Of a stretch of DNA of 54,682 bases, positions 40,811 to 49,738 are shown piece by piece (the first letter of the stretch is position 1; the number at the start of each line of letters is the position of its first letter). The translations under genes were made by a program, and so were the position numbers. Source of the stretch: Clostridia bacterium (GTDB taxonomy: Bacteria; Bacillota; Clostridia; Oscillospirales; CAG-272); the NCBI GenBank assembly GCA_017398585.1, contig JAFQFS010000114.1:1-54682 (forward strand). Direction: 5' to 3'. Under the pieces are notes generated by a model. It did not search any database, was not told the DNA's origin, and saw nothing but the letters and a program-made list of their open reading frames with translations.

Positions 40811-41608
40811 ATGTCCGATCACTACAATCTCTACAGCCTGAAGCATTTCGCGGGGATCATTGCGGAATGCATGGATCTTCCGCTTCCGGAGACGTTCGCA
40901 CCATCGGTGGGATGGATCTCCGCAATCCTGAAGCAGCGCCTGAATGGTACAGCCGACCGTGTTGTTCTCTACCACGCAGATGCCGTCGGTCACCATATCT
41001 GGCAGAAATATACCAATCTTTTCGCACCGGTTTATCAGCATACCAGCCTGTCGGTGCCGTTTCTCAGCACGGTGGAGTCCGTCACGCCTGTGGCTCATGC
41101 GACCATGTATACCGGACTCGATCCGGAGGGGCACGGGATACTGACCTATACCCGTCCTCAGCTCACCTGTGACACGCTGTTCGATGTCCTGATCCGCGCG
41201 GGAAAGAAGGCCGCGATCGTTGCACAGGCAGACTCCACCTTCCTGCATATCTTCAAGGGACGTGCCCTCGACTACTTTGAAGCTCCGAACGCCGTAGGCG
41301 TACAGGAAATCGCACTTGAGCTGATCACAAAGGACGAATACGATGTTATCAGCATCCATACCTTTGACTACGACAATGCCGCGCATGCGTTCGGACCGGA
41401 ATCCAAGCAGGCGCTCAACGCCGTCTCGCTGGAGGCGGAGGGGTTCCATCGTCTTGCGGAAGCACTGGAACTGTACCGCGGACAGCATAAGATCCTGCTG
41501 ACGTATTCCCCGGATCACGGACAGCATCCGGTTCTGGGCGGAACCGGTGCACACGGCAGCAAGATGATCGAGGACATGAACATCGTACACTTTTTCGGCA
41601 CGATCTGA
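40811..41608 (+). CDS. Alkaline phosphatase-superfamily hydrolase
   Basis: The 265-residue protein resembles type I phosphodiesterase/phosphoglyceromutase-like members of the superfamily. TPVAHATMYTGLDPEGHGIL resembles the conserved nucleophile-containing segment, HTFDYDNAAHAFGP gives a metal Asp/His set and YSPDHGQHP gives the Asp-His pair. It is short for the family (usually 400 or more) and has no signal peptide. Substrate unknown; a small phosphoester is likely. Strong RBS AAAGGAGG and consensus promoter suggest solid expression as a single gene. Confidence 0.78.
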   Translation: MSDHYNLYSLKHFAGIIAECMDLPLPETFAPSVGWISAILKQRLNGTADRVVLYHADAVGHHIWQKYTNLFAPVYQHTSLSVPFLSTVESVTPVAHATMYTGLDPEGHGILTYTRPQLTCDTLFDVLIRAGKKAAIVAQADSTFLHIFKGRALDYFEAPNAVGVQEIALELITKDEYDVISIHTFDYDNAAHAFGPESKQALNAVSLEAEGFHRLAEALELYRGQHKILLTYSPDHGQHPVLGGTGAHGSKMIEDMNIVHFFGTI

Positions 41609-41613
41609 ACGGG

Positions 41614-41652
41614 ATCTCCCTTCCGAATGCAAATTCGGAAGGGAGATTTTTA
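41614..41652 (+). terminator. Intrinsic terminator
   Basis: A perfect 14-bp stem (41614-41627 with 41634-41647, arm ATCTCCCTTCCGAA) followed by TTTTTAATT ends the phosphatase-superfamily gene. Confidence 0.92.
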
Positions 41653-41750
41653 ATTAATATATAATATTTTTTCATATTTTTCTGCTATAATTAAAGACAG
41701 TTATAAAATTATCTTTGAAATCCCATCTGTCGGAATACCAAGGAAACCCT

Positions 41751-42905
41751 ATGAAAATATTAATCACAACCGACCTTTATACGACAGCAACCAACGGTGT
41801 TGTGACCTCTGTCCGGAATCTCCGGGAAGAACTGAAGCTCAGAGGACATGATGTGCGCATCCTTACGCTGTCCGACCATATGGACAGCCGTCAGGAGGAA
41901 GGGGTGTACTACATCGGTTCGGTCTCGCTGGAGCATGTATATCCCAACGTGCGGATGCCGATGAATTACCGGCATTACCTGATCGAAGAACTGATCGGGT
42001 GGAAACCGGACGTGATCCACAGTCAGTGCGAATTTTTCAGTTTTCAGTTCGCCTTACGCATTGCCAAGCATACCGACGCACCGATCATCCACACCTACCA
42101 TACCCTGTATGAACAGTATGTCCCGTACGTGCTTCCGGGAAAACGGCTCGGAGAACATCTCGTCCGCGTTCTTTCGCGGAAGCGGTTGGAGACCGTTAGC
42201 CGTGTGATTGTTCCGTCCTATAAGGTGGAAAACGCTCTTCACGGCTACGGCATGTACAACACCATCTGTGTTGTACCGAGCGGAATCTCGCTCGAACAGC
42301 ACCGGAAGCGGATCACACCGGAACAGCGGCTGGAAAAACGCCGGTCGCTCGGGATTGTGGACGACCGGATCGTCCTTCTGAATCTGGGACGGCTCGGGAC
42401 GGAGAAAAACGTGGAAGAGCTGATGCGGTATTTTTCTGCAGCCGCACAGCGGAGAGAGGACCTGATGTTTCTCCTCGTCGGGGACGGTCCGTCCCGTTTA
42501 TCACTTGAAAAAATGGCGGAAACGCTCGGTGTCGCCGACCGTGTGATCTTCACCGGTATGGTGAAGCCGGAGGAGGTACATGAATATTATCAGCTCGGCG
42601 ACGTGTTCGTCAGTGCGTCTACGAGCGAAACACAGGGACTTACCTATGTGGAAGCCGCCGCAAACGGTTTGCCGCTGCTCTGCAAGCGGGATCTCTGCCT
42701 GAAGGATGTACTTATTCCCGGGGAAAACGGTTATGAATTCACGGACGAAGCCGAGTTTCTGGATGGGCTGGAACGTCTTGCGGATGATCCGGAAGCACGT
42801 TTCTCTGCCGGACGGCGCAGCGAAGAGATCGCGGGTGCGTTCGACAAAAGCTCCTTCGCGGAAACGATGGAGGCGATTTATCAGTCCGTTCTCGCGGACC
42901 AGTGA
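41751..42905 (+). CDS. GT4 glycosyltransferase, glycolipid-synthase-like
   Basis: The 384-residue GT-B enzyme starts at the ATG after AAGGAAACCCT; 12 upstream codons lack an RBS. The N-terminal acceptor domain opens with ITTDLYTTATNGVVTSV and includes HTYHTLYEQYVPYV. The donor domain has GRLGTEKNVEELM, LVGDGPSR and the EX7E motif in SETQGLTYVEAAANG. This resembles diacylglycerol alpha-glucosyltransferases of Firmicutes (nucleotide-sugar donor, membrane lipid acceptor), acting at the inner membrane face. Confidence 0.88.
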   Translation: MKILITTDLYTTATNGVVTSVRNLREELKLRGHDVRILTLSDHMDSRQEEGVYYIGSVSLEHVYPNVRMPMNYRHYLIEELIGWKPDVIHSQCEFFSFQFALRIAKHTDAPIIHTYHTLYEQYVPYVLPGKRLGEHLVRVLSRKRLETVSRVIVPSYKVENALHGYGMYNTICVVPSGISLEQHRKRITPEQRLEKRRSLGIVDDRIVLLNLGRLGTEKNVEELMRYFSAAAQRREDLMFLLVGDGPSRLSLEKMAETLGVADRVIFTGMVKPEEVHEYYQLGDVFVSASTSETQGLTYVEAAANGLPLLCKRDLCLKDVLIPGENGYEFTDEAEFLDGLERLADDPEARFSAGRRSEEIAGAFDKSSFAETMEAIYQSVLADQ

Positions 42906-42922
42906 AACGGAAAAACGAAACA

Positions 42923-42948
42923 AAAAGGGACTCTTCAGAGTCCCTTTT
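42923..42948. terminator. Bidirectional terminator
   Basis: An 11-bp stem AAAAGGGACTC/GAGTCCCTTTT (42923-42933, 42938-42948) lies between the convergent GT4 and PHP-like genes. Confidence 0.9.
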
Positions 42949-42957
42949 CTGCGTTTG

Positions 42958-44007
42958 TTATCGTCTGTCCGCATTCCAGATGGGATTGCCGACGGCAATG
43001 CGGTACCCGAGGGTGAGATCCCACACTTCTGCGCGGTAGAACGCACAGTTGGCGGTGTCAAGGGCGAGATAAGTCGTTTCGCAGCACGGAATTTCTTTGC
43101 TGAGGACGAGTCCGCTGTCGTCGAGAATGTCAAGACGGTACGTGTGATCCGGATTTGCCGCGCTGACGTGGAAATCCCCTGCCGATACGATCAGCCGTTC
43201 GCCTGCGAAGGAACACAGACCGCCCGTCTTCGTGTCACCGATGCACATGCGGATGCCGACGGAACCGCAGGTGAAGTCACCGATCCGCAGATGCGCGAGG
43301 AAGTCTGCATTGGTCAGACCTTCCGCGTAGATCGTGGTGAGTGCCTTGTCGTCCGGATGGGCATGCTTGTCGCCGCCGGCACATGCCCAGACACGTTTGC
43401 CTGCGGCAAGCAGAGCGACCCACAGCGGGTAGTTTGCTTCGGTGAGCTTGCTGTTCATTTCGTTGTAGAAGACCTCGATGCCGGTCTCATCGCGGAACCA
43501 GTAGTCAAGCGGGTCATCGGATACCATGACCTGCTTCGGATGGGGATGAACAAAAAATCCGCCATGCGCCTTTACCGCGTCGATCAGCTCGCCGAAGCGT
43601 TCGGTCGTGAAGGAAGGATAGACAAAATGTCCCTCAGGACCGCCGGTGAACTGGTATTCCGGGAATTCCGCGAGCAGCGCTTCGAGCGGTTCCGGACCGG
43701 TGAACAGCATGTTGTAGTGCATGTACTTGCCTTCGGCATGGCTGTCGTCGATTTTCGTGCCCGGTTCGCTTCCGCCGATGAACAGCCCGTCCTTCCATTC
43801 CGGAAGATACATGTGACGCACCTGACGGTGGTCTAGGATGGCGGCAAAGTCCATGTGCAGGGCTGCCATTTCCTCCGTCCATTCGGCAAGGGTGCATTTG
43901 CCGTCGGAGGTGCCGCCGCTGGCGGAGTGATCGTGCAGTTCGCCGTGATACGCACGGCAGCTGCGGTACAGAGTTTCCAGACGTGTGATTTCCTGTTCCG
44001 TAATCAT
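42958..44007 (-). CDS. PHP-like metal-dependent hydrolase
   Basis: The 349-residue protein has a PHP-type beginning, YHGELHDHSASGGTSDGKCTL (residues about 20-40), with later metal-ligand candidates AILDHRQV, GSEPGTK, HPHPKQV and CAGGDKHAHPDD. A C-terminal beta-rich domain of about 90 residues (SFAGERLIVSAGDFHVSA onward) is extra. This architecture occurs in proteins of glycan and organophosphate loci, with no defined substrate. It has its own promoter and no close neighbours on its strand, so it is monocistronic. Confidence 0.75.
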   Translation of the reverse strand: MITEQEITRLETLYRSCRAYHGELHDHSASGGTSDGKCTLAEWTEEMAALHMDFAAILDHRQVRHMYLPEWKDGLFIGGSEPGTKIDDSHAEGKYMHYNMLFTGPEPLEALLAEFPEYQFTGGPEGHFVYPSFTTERFGELIDAVKAHGGFFVHPHPKQVMVSDDPLDYWFRDETGIEVFYNEMNSKLTEANYPLWVALLAAGKRVWACAGGDKHAHPDDKALTTIYAEGLTNADFLAHLRIGDFTCGSVGIRMCIGDTKTGGLCSFAGERLIVSAGDFHVSAANPDHTYRLDILDDSGLVLSKEIPCCETTYLALDTANCAFYRAEVWDLTLGYRIAVGNPIWNADRR

Positions 44008-44051
44008 GATATAGCTCCTTTCGGAAGATTGTCTGTTTGGATGGTACTTTA

Positions 44052-44080
44052 ACTATATCATCTTCGCGGAGGACTGTCAA
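44052..44080 (-). promoter_or_regulatory. Promoter of the PHP-like gene
   Basis: Minus-strand TTGACA (44075-44080) and TATAGT (44052-44057) with a 17-bp spacer, 45 bp upstream of the start codon. Confidence 0.78.
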
Positions 44081-44101
44081 GAACATCCGGAAATTTGCCG
44101 A

Positions 44102-44134
44102 AGAAAAATCCCCTGCGGTTTTTCCGCAGGGGAT
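44102..44134 (-). terminator. Terminator of the sodium symporter gene
   Basis: An 11-bp stem ATCCCCTGCGG/CCGCAGGGGAT (44108-44118, 44124-44134) with loop TTTTT and a T-tract on the minus strand, 7 bp after the stop codon. Confidence 0.92.
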
Positions 44135-44141
44135 GATATTG

Positions 44142-45470
44142 TCAGAATGCGATCTGCATGAACAGAGCGACGCAGCAGAGGATGAGTGCGCAGGGGACGT
44201 AGAGATACCGTCCGGCGTAATACCAGAGATTTCCGTGCGGCTTTGCGGTGCCCTTGTTGATCTCGTCGAGAAGGTCGTCCTTTTTCATGACCCAGAACCA
44301 GGAGACTGCACCGAGCGTTGCGCCGACGGGGATGATGTAGATCGACACGATGTCCATCCACGGTCCCCACTTTGCGATCGGTTCCATGTTCAGACCGATG
44401 CCGAGACAGAGCACGCAGAGAATCACAAGGACAACCACGCGGCTCAGCTTCGGGAAGCGGGTCTGAAGGGATTCGCCTACGGCTTCAAACATGTTCTGAA
44501 GGGAGCTGACGCCCGCGAAGACCATCGCGGTGTACAGAATAATCGCGAACACCTGACCGAACGGGATGTCCTGCAGGATGCGCGGCAGAGTGACAAACAG
44601 GAGAGCCGGACCGGCACCGATGTCAAGACCGTATGCGAAGCATGCGGGAATGATAACGAGAGCGGCGACCATTGCGGCGATGGTGTCAAAAACAGCGGTA
44701 CGTGCCGCAACACGTACGACGTCTTCGCTGTCATCGAGGTAGGCACCGTAGACGATCATGCCGCTGCCGGTGACGGAGAGGGAGAAGAACGCCTGTCCCA
44801 TTGCCCATACCCATACCATCGGATCCGCCAGTGCGGACCAGTCGGGCGTGAACATGAACTTATAGCCCTCAGCCGCACCCGGAAGGAATGCCACGCGGAC
44901 CGCGAGGACAACGAAAATGCAGAAGAAAATCGGCATCATGATCTTGTTGGAGGTTTCGATGCTCTTCGCGCCGAGCAGGAGCGTGAGCAGGGTTCCGACG
45001 ACCACGATGATATGGAAGGGGATCACGGAATAGGAGGTCGAAGAGAATCCTTCGAACCATACGCCGGTGTCGACCGTCATCAGTTCACCGGTGATCGATC
45101 CCCAGAATGCCTTCAGAACATATGAGATGATGACCGCGTAACCGAGCGCGATGCACAGGGACCCGGCAAGAGGGAGCCAGCCGAGAAGACCGCCGACTTT
45201 GCCGCAGTTCTTATTGCGGGTCGCCCATGCTGCGCGGTAGGAACCGAGCGTACCGGTGCGTGAACGGCGTCCGATGGCATATTCTGCCGACAGACCGACG
45301 ATGCTGAACAGCGCGATAAAGATCAGATAGGCGACGAGGAACGCACCGCCGCCGTTGGAGCCCATCTTTGCGGGAAAGCCCCAGACGTTCGCCATACCGA
45401 CCGCAGAACCGACCGCGGAGAGAATAAATCCCCAGCGGTTGGAGAATTTTACTTGACTTTTTTGACTCAT
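44142..45470 (-). CDS. Sodium-dependent amino acid/neurotransmitter symporter (NSS family)
   Basis: The 442-residue protein starts at the ATG behind AGGAGG. It has the LeuT fold with about eleven to twelve membrane segments. The first opens with RWGFILSAVGSAVGMANVWGFPAKMGSNGGGAF, the sodium and substrate site; SLSVTGSGMIVYGAYLDDSEDV covers segment 6. Bacterial members import amino acids such as Leu, Trp or Tyr with sodium. It is the only importer in the 20-kb catabolic region and has its own promoter and terminator, so a direct link to the glycosidases is doubtful. Confidence 0.93.
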   Translation of the reverse strand: MSQKSQVKFSNRWGFILSAVGSAVGMANVWGFPAKMGSNGGGAFLVAYLIFIALFSIVGLSAEYAIGRRSRTGTLGSYRAAWATRNKNCGKVGGLLGWLPLAGSLCIALGYAVIISYVLKAFWGSITGELMTVDTGVWFEGFSSTSYSVIPFHIIVVVGTLLTLLLGAKSIETSNKIMMPIFFCIFVVLAVRVAFLPGAAEGYKFMFTPDWSALADPMVWVWAMGQAFFSLSVTGSGMIVYGAYLDDSEDVVRVAARTAVFDTIAAMVAALVIIPACFAYGLDIGAGPALLFVTLPRILQDIPFGQVFAIILYTAMVFAGVSSLQNMFEAVGESLQTRFPKLSRVVVLVILCVLCLGIGLNMEPIAKWGPWMDIVSIYIIPVGATLGAVSWFWVMKKDDLLDEINKGTAKPHGNLWYYAGRYLYVPCALILCCVALFMQIAF

Positions 45471-45510
45471 TGAGTCCTCCTGAGTGATTGAAAATGAATA
45501 AATTTCGTTA

Positions 45511-45539
45511 AGTATATCATATTCAGCAGGGAAAGTCAA
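45511..45539 (-). promoter_or_regulatory. Promoter of the sodium symporter gene
   Basis: Minus-strand TTGACT (45534-45539) and TATACT (45511-45516) with a 17-bp spacer, 41 bp upstream of the start codon. Confidence 0.78.
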
Positions 45540-45565
45540 TGTGTGAAACTGCGGATCTCATACGG

Positions 45566-46600
45566 TCACCGGAGAGATCCTTTGTCCATTTCCACATTCT
45601 CCGACGTTCTGTCTTCCGCTCCGTACCACGCTTCGTAAATAGCCTCGGAAAAGACATTCCGGGCGTCGCCGAAGCCGCAGTTGGAGAGCAGGATGATATC
45701 AAAATCGTCCTCGGGAAGATGGATGTGGAGCGTGCGGAAGCCGATGTGACCGCCGTTGTGGGTGATCCGCTTTCGTCCGTGCCAGAGGGAGAGCGTGCAG
45801 CCCATTCCCATGCCGTTCAGCGGAGACGGTGTGAGCACTTCCTTCCAAGTTTCCGGCTTCAGCAGCTTCCGGTGCTGAACAGCATCGTGCAGGCAGTAGA
45901 CGTCCGCAGTTGTACCGACGATGTCGCCGGCGCCGAAGAGCCAGCTGCGGCATGGAGCGACGGGACGCAGAACGGTGCCGTCCCAGTCGTAGCCCTGTAC
46001 GTTTCCGGGAAGATCAAGCCCTTTGTGATCCACAAAAGCGGTCGTCATGCCGAGCGGACCGAACACTTCCTTTTTCATGTACTCCGTATACGGTATGCCG
46101 GAGACATTTTCGATGATGAGCGCACAGAGGACAAAATTGACGTTGGCGTACTGTGCGGACGTACCCGGTGCGAAGAGCATAGGAACATTGCGCAGGAGGG
46201 AGAGCTGTTCCCGCGGGTCAAAAAATGCAAACGGCGGGGCTTTTCCGGTGAATGCCCAGCTCAGATCAAAATCCGGCAGGCCGCTGATGTGGTGCAGGAG
46301 GTGACGGATCGTCACGCGTTCGTCCGCCCAGCATGCTTCGGGAACGTATACCCCGGGGTGAGCGTCGAGATCCACCAGCCCGCGGTCACGGAGCAGAAGA
46401 AGCCCGATGGCGCAGAACGGTTTCGAGATGGAGTAGAGCGTGAAGAGGGAATCGGAGGTCAGCGGGATGCCGCGTTCCAGATCGGCGTATCCGACGGAGG
46501 CTTCATAAACGACCGTTCCGCGGGACGTCACGCGGATGTTTCCGTAAAACGGCAGTTCGCGGTTATATTCTTCCGTGAATTGTTCAAGGAATTCTTTCAT
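45566..46600 (-). CDS. Class C beta-lactamase-fold serine hydrolase
   Basis: The 344-residue protein starts at the ATG behind AAAGGAG. The catalytic motifs of the penicillin-binding/beta-lactamase superfamily are SISK (Ser57-Lys60), YAN (Tyr151) and HNGG near residue 270. There is no signal peptide, so it is not a periplasmic beta-lactamase; cytosolic members are esterases or D-peptide hydrolases. In this region a sugar-acyl esterase is possible but unproven. It has its own promoter and shares the strand with the symporter gene downstream. Confidence 0.88.
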   Translation of the reverse strand: MKEFLEQFTEEYNRELPFYGNIRVTSRGTVVYEASVGYADLERGIPLTSDSLFTLYSISKPFCAIGLLLLRDRGLVDLDAHPGVYVPEACWADERVTIRHLLHHISGLPDFDLSWAFTGKAPPFAFFDPREQLSLLRNVPMLFAPGTSAQYANVNFVLCALIIENVSGIPYTEYMKKEVFGPLGMTTAFVDHKGLDLPGNVQGYDWDGTVLRPVAPCRSWLFGAGDIVGTTADVYCLHDAVQHRKLLKPETWKEVLTPSPLNGMGMGCTLSLWHGRKRITHNGGHIGFRTLHIHLPEDDFDIILLSNCGFGDARNVFSEAIYEAWYGAEDRTSENVEMDKGSLR

Positions 46601-46638
46601 GGCCGGAGCTCCTTTTTGAAGGTGAGTTGTATGAATCA

Positions 46639-46667
46639 AGTATAACACAGGTCACAGGTTTCCGCAA
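46639..46667 (-). promoter_or_regulatory. Promoter of the serine hydrolase gene
   Basis: Minus-strand TTGCGG (46662-46667) and TATACT (46639-46644) with a 17-bp spacer. It diverges from the glycosidase promoter 39 bp away. Confidence 0.6.
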
Positions 46668-46705
46668 TGCCCGGCGGAAAATATCTTCCGTGCGGCGGAC
46701 GGCAA

Positions 46706-46734
46706 TTGACAGCTGATGCGGAACACGGTATAAT
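46706..46734 (+). promoter_or_regulatory. Consensus promoter of the clan GH-A glycosidase gene
   Basis: TTGACA (46706-46711) and TATAAT (46729-46734), both perfect, with a 17-bp spacer, 47 bp upstream of the start codon. Confidence 0.85.
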
Positions 46735-46781
46735 AGGTATAAATAAAAACAAATCCATCATACCGAAAGGAGCGTACCAAT

Positions 46782-48512
46782 ATGCAGTGGAAAAACGGTT
46801 ATTTTTACAACGATGACGGTTCCCGCTATCTTCCGCTCGGGCAGTTTGCCTGCTATTTCCGGACGGAATACGTCGGGGAAGAGCTGGTCGCAGATTCCCA
46901 GCACGGCAACGACCTGATCGAATTCCAGCACGCCACACGAAGCGTCTGGCAGCGCCTGTTCCGGTTTTTCGCGGAGGAGGACGGCTGTACGATGATCCGT
47001 ATGTTCCCGCGCGGGGACAGCGGCGGTTCTGCATGGGAAGGACTTGACATCGGCGGACGGGTGAACACACCTCTGCTGCGGAAGATCAAGGCGTATCTTG
47101 CAGAGGCGCGTCCGTACGGGATCAAACTTCAGCTCTGCCTGTTCACCGAACCGGAATGCAGCTTCTACTGTCAGCGCGACACCCGTACCTACTGGGGCAG
47201 ACATCTGTGGAAACCGGACGAAATCAAGAATGCTGCACCGAGTCAGCGGCGGTTCCTTGAGAATCCGGACGATCTCGTTTCCTACGACGACTTTTTCTCC
47301 GATCCGGACGTGCGGGACTGCTGTCACCGTTTCCTCGACGAGCTGATCCCGCAGCTCAGGGGATTCGAAGATCTTTTTTCCATCGAGATTTTCAACGAAT
47401 CCGGCTGGGCAAGCCCGCATGCCGACCCGATGAACACGTTCCGCTGGGAGGACACGCCCGCTTACCTCGACTGGCACCGCGATATGGCGGATCACATCCG
47501 ACGTCTGGCACCGGAGCTTCCGCTCTGCATCAGCAACCCCGGCGTGAGCATTCTCGGGCATGACACGATCCACTGGTGCCGAGAGATCGGACCGGACTTT
47601 TTCTCCCTCCACAACTATCCGGATATCTGCGGTTCCCGTCCCGGCATCGACTATGCGGCGATCAGTGACGTGGCGCTGCAGTACACGTCGGCGGAACGTC
47701 CGACCATGATGGGCGAATGGCAGGCGATCCCTGTCCGCCGCCCGCACAGCAGAGAAGACGAGCGTATCCTCACCCTGCTCAGCCGGGACACGGCGTGGCT
47801 GACCCTGCTGTCCGGCGCACCGGGGTGTGTCGCATGGCTCGCGAGAGGGTACGGACAGTATCACGCGGTGCGCGAGGTGTTTGCGCAGCTCGACGGATAT
47901 CCACTGAAAACGGCAGCACCTCTGGTGATCAACCTCATGGATGCGCAGCGGTGGTTCGAGGAACAATGGAGAACGGGTGCAGAGGAGTGCGTGTATCCCT
48001 CTCATCGCTGGTGTCCCGACCGTACGGCGACCGACGGAGGTCACCGGTTCTGCATCAAATCGGAGAGTGCATACTATAAGAAGCTGCTTGACATTGAACA
48101 ATGGAGTCTCGCAACGGGGATCCCGTTCCGGTTTGCGCTCGGCGAAGGAGTGCCGCTGACGGACGTTACCAAAGCCGATTTTACGGCACATGCGTCTGTT
48201 CTGGAGTCTGTTGCGGGATATCAGCAGAAGGTGATGTACACTGACGGCGGACGCGTGAAGCTGGTGTTCCTGCGGAACTTTGTTCCGAAGCCCTACATGG
48301 TTGATACGGCGGACGGCGGGAAGGAGGAAAGCTTCTCCCTGCGTACACAGAGGCCCGTTCCGGTTGTGCTGAACTTCCGCGAAGCGGATCCGTCGGATCG
48401 TGTACGGCTGTACGATCTTGAAACCCGTCGGTGGACGGAGGTCGACCCGTCCTTACCGCTCGGACTCGGTGTCACGGATCACGACTATGTTCTTCTGCTC
48501 GAAAAACGATAA
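46782..48512 (+). CDS. Clan GH-A glycoside hydrolase (GH5-like)
   Basis: The 576-residue protein begins with the usual WKNGYFYNDDGSRYLPLG and has a TIM barrel to about residue 400, then a beta-domain. The acid/base Glu206 is in IEIFNESGWA and the nucleophile Glu312 in TMMGEWQ, so it should be a retaining beta-glycosidase, but I cannot name the family or substrate. There is no signal peptide, so it acts inside the cell. It is alone on the plus strand with a consensus promoter, a strong RBS (AAAGGAG) and a terminator, unlike the other glycosidase genes around it. Confidence 0.8.
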   Translation: MQWKNGYFYNDDGSRYLPLGQFACYFRTEYVGEELVADSQHGNDLIEFQHATRSVWQRLFRFFAEEDGCTMIRMFPRGDSGGSAWEGLDIGGRVNTPLLRKIKAYLAEARPYGIKLQLCLFTEPECSFYCQRDTRTYWGRHLWKPDEIKNAAPSQRRFLENPDDLVSYDDFFSDPDVRDCCHRFLDELIPQLRGFEDLFSIEIFNESGWASPHADPMNTFRWEDTPAYLDWHRDMADHIRRLAPELPLCISNPGVSILGHDTIHWCREIGPDFFSLHNYPDICGSRPGIDYAAISDVALQYTSAERPTMMGEWQAIPVRRPHSREDERILTLLSRDTAWLTLLSGAPGCVAWLARGYGQYHAVREVFAQLDGYPLKTAAPLVINLMDAQRWFEEQWRTGAEECVYPSHRWCPDRTATDGGHRFCIKSESAYYKKLLDIEQWSLATGIPFRFALGEGVPLTDVTKADFTAHASVLESVAGYQQKVMYTDGGRVKLVFLRNFVPKPYMVDTADGGKEESFSLRTQRPVPVVLNFREADPSDRVRLYDLETRRWTEVDPSLPLGLGVTDHDYVLLLEKR

Positions 48513-48517
48513 ACGAA

Positions 48518-48547
48518 AAGACCATGCGGAGTACTCCGTATGGTCTT
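48518..48547. terminator. Bidirectional terminator
   Basis: A 13-bp stem with one G-T pair (48518-48530 with 48535-48547, arm AAGACCATGCGGA) and loop GTAC lies between the convergent glycosidase and glycerophosphodiesterase genes. Confidence 0.87.
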
Positions 48548-48562
48548 CTTTATGCTGTGGAT

Positions 48563-49282
48563 TTACATGAATTTCCTGCGGTAGTCTGCCGCCAGATCCA
48601 TCCGGTTGGTCAGCAGGGTGTCGATACCCATTGCGAAATACTTCCGGTAATTTATATGATCGTCGGCGTAGAACAGGTTGCAGGAGATGCCCGCACGGTG
48701 CAGTTTTCCGATCAGTTCTTCGTCGAACATATCGAGCCAGAACTGCACGCGGCTGCAGCCGTAGGTGACCGCCATATCGTAGATGGGGATCTTGTCACCG
48801 GGGAGCTGGATGGCGGTGCGTTCGATTTCCGGCGCTTTCCGCTGCATCCATTCCAGTTCCGCAGGAGACGCAGCAAAGTAGACGCTGTGTTCCGCATCGT
48901 ATTTCCGGACGATTTTCAGCAGTTCCACGATGAGATACCCGTCTTCGCCATGTTCCTTCAGATGAATGTTGAACATCATCCGGTTGGCGAACTGCGCGAA
49001 AACTTCCTCCACGGTGCAGAACGGAACCGTCCAGCCGTACTTTACGCCGATGTTCAGTTCCTTCAGCTCCGCCAGGGTGAAATCGGAAAGGTTTCCCGAG
49101 CCGTCGGAGATGCGTTCCAGCGTGCCGTCATGGGAGACGATCAGTCCGCCGTCGCGGGTCAGGCGTACGTCAAATTCGATTTCGTCGGCGCCGAACGCCA
49201 GGGCCGCGCCGAACGCGGGCAGGGTATTTTCCGGCATCAGCGCGGACAGTCCGCGGTGAGCGCAGAATTTTTTGTCGGACAT
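48563..49282 (-). CDS. Glycerophosphodiester phosphodiesterase
   Basis: The 239-residue GDPD protein has CAHRGLSALMPENT (His9, Arg10, Glu18), the metal pair EIEFDV, and catalytic His in VSHDGTLERISDGSG. It should cleave glycerophosphodiesters to glycerol 3-phosphate and an alcohol in the cytosol, as there is no signal peptide. RBS AAAGGAGG. A small membrane-anchored protein gene lies 36 bp upstream on the same strand, then GH43. Confidence 0.92.
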   Translation of the reverse strand: MSDKKFCAHRGLSALMPENTLPAFGAALAFGADEIEFDVRLTRDGGLIVSHDGTLERISDGSGNLSDFTLAELKELNIGVKYGWTVPFCTVEEVFAQFANRMMFNIHLKEHGEDGYLIVELLKIVRKYDAEHSVYFAASPAELEWMQRKAPEIERTAIQLPGDKIPIYDMAVTYGCSRVQFWLDMFDEELIGKLHRAGISCNLFYADDHINYRKYFAMGIDTLLTNRMDLAADYRRKFM

Positions 49283-49318
49283 GGGAGTTCCTCCTTTGGA
49301 TTGTATGAGAACGGAGTG

Positions 49319-49714
49319 TTATCCGGAGATTCCGTCGATGCTCCAGATCAGGTATTCGTCCCGGCTTGTTTTGATGTAAACTTCACGGATCCCGCTGTCC
49401 GTCGGAACTGTGATATCGAACCGTCCGGTCTCAAACATTCCGAACAGACCGCTGAACCGGAATCCAACGTACAGGATCCCGTTTGTTTCTTCCGCGTGAT
49501 ATCCGAGAAAACCGTCGGGAACGAGGGAAGGATCGCATCCGGTGATCCGGACACCGTCCGCAGTCACTTCCACGGATTCAATGTCTGCGCTTTCGCAGGC
49601 GTGGAATCCGAACATCTTCCAGCCGTACCGGCCGGTGAAAAAGACGATCAGAAGAACTGCCGCGAGAACGATCGGAACGAGAAGAATTTTCAGAAAAAGC
49701 GTACGTTTTCTCAT
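49319..49714 (-). CDS. Small membrane-anchored protein of unknown function
   Basis: The 131-residue protein has a basic N-terminus, one membrane segment (about 8-30) and a beta-rich extracytoplasmic domain of about 95 residues (ESVEVTADGVRITGCDPSLVP, GILYVGFRFSG, RFDITVPTD, REVYIKTSRDEYLIWSI). I do not recognise the family. RBS GAGGAG is good. It lies between GH43 (24 bp) and GDPD (36 bp) genes on the same strand, so it is probably cotranscribed with them. Confidence 0.7.
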   Translation of the reverse strand: MRKRTLFLKILLVPIVLAAVLLIVFFTGRYGWKMFGFHACESADIESVEVTADGVRITGCDPSLVPDGFLGYHAEETNGILYVGFRFSGLFGMFETGRFDITVPTDSGIREVYIKTSRDEYLIWSIDGISG

Positions 49715-49738
49715 AAAACGCTCCTCAGATGGGGGATT

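Noticed and set aside
45566-46600. Secreted beta-lactamase
   Set aside because: SxxK, YxN and HxG motifs are present but there is no signal peptide or membrane anchor, which argues against a role in antibiotic resistance.
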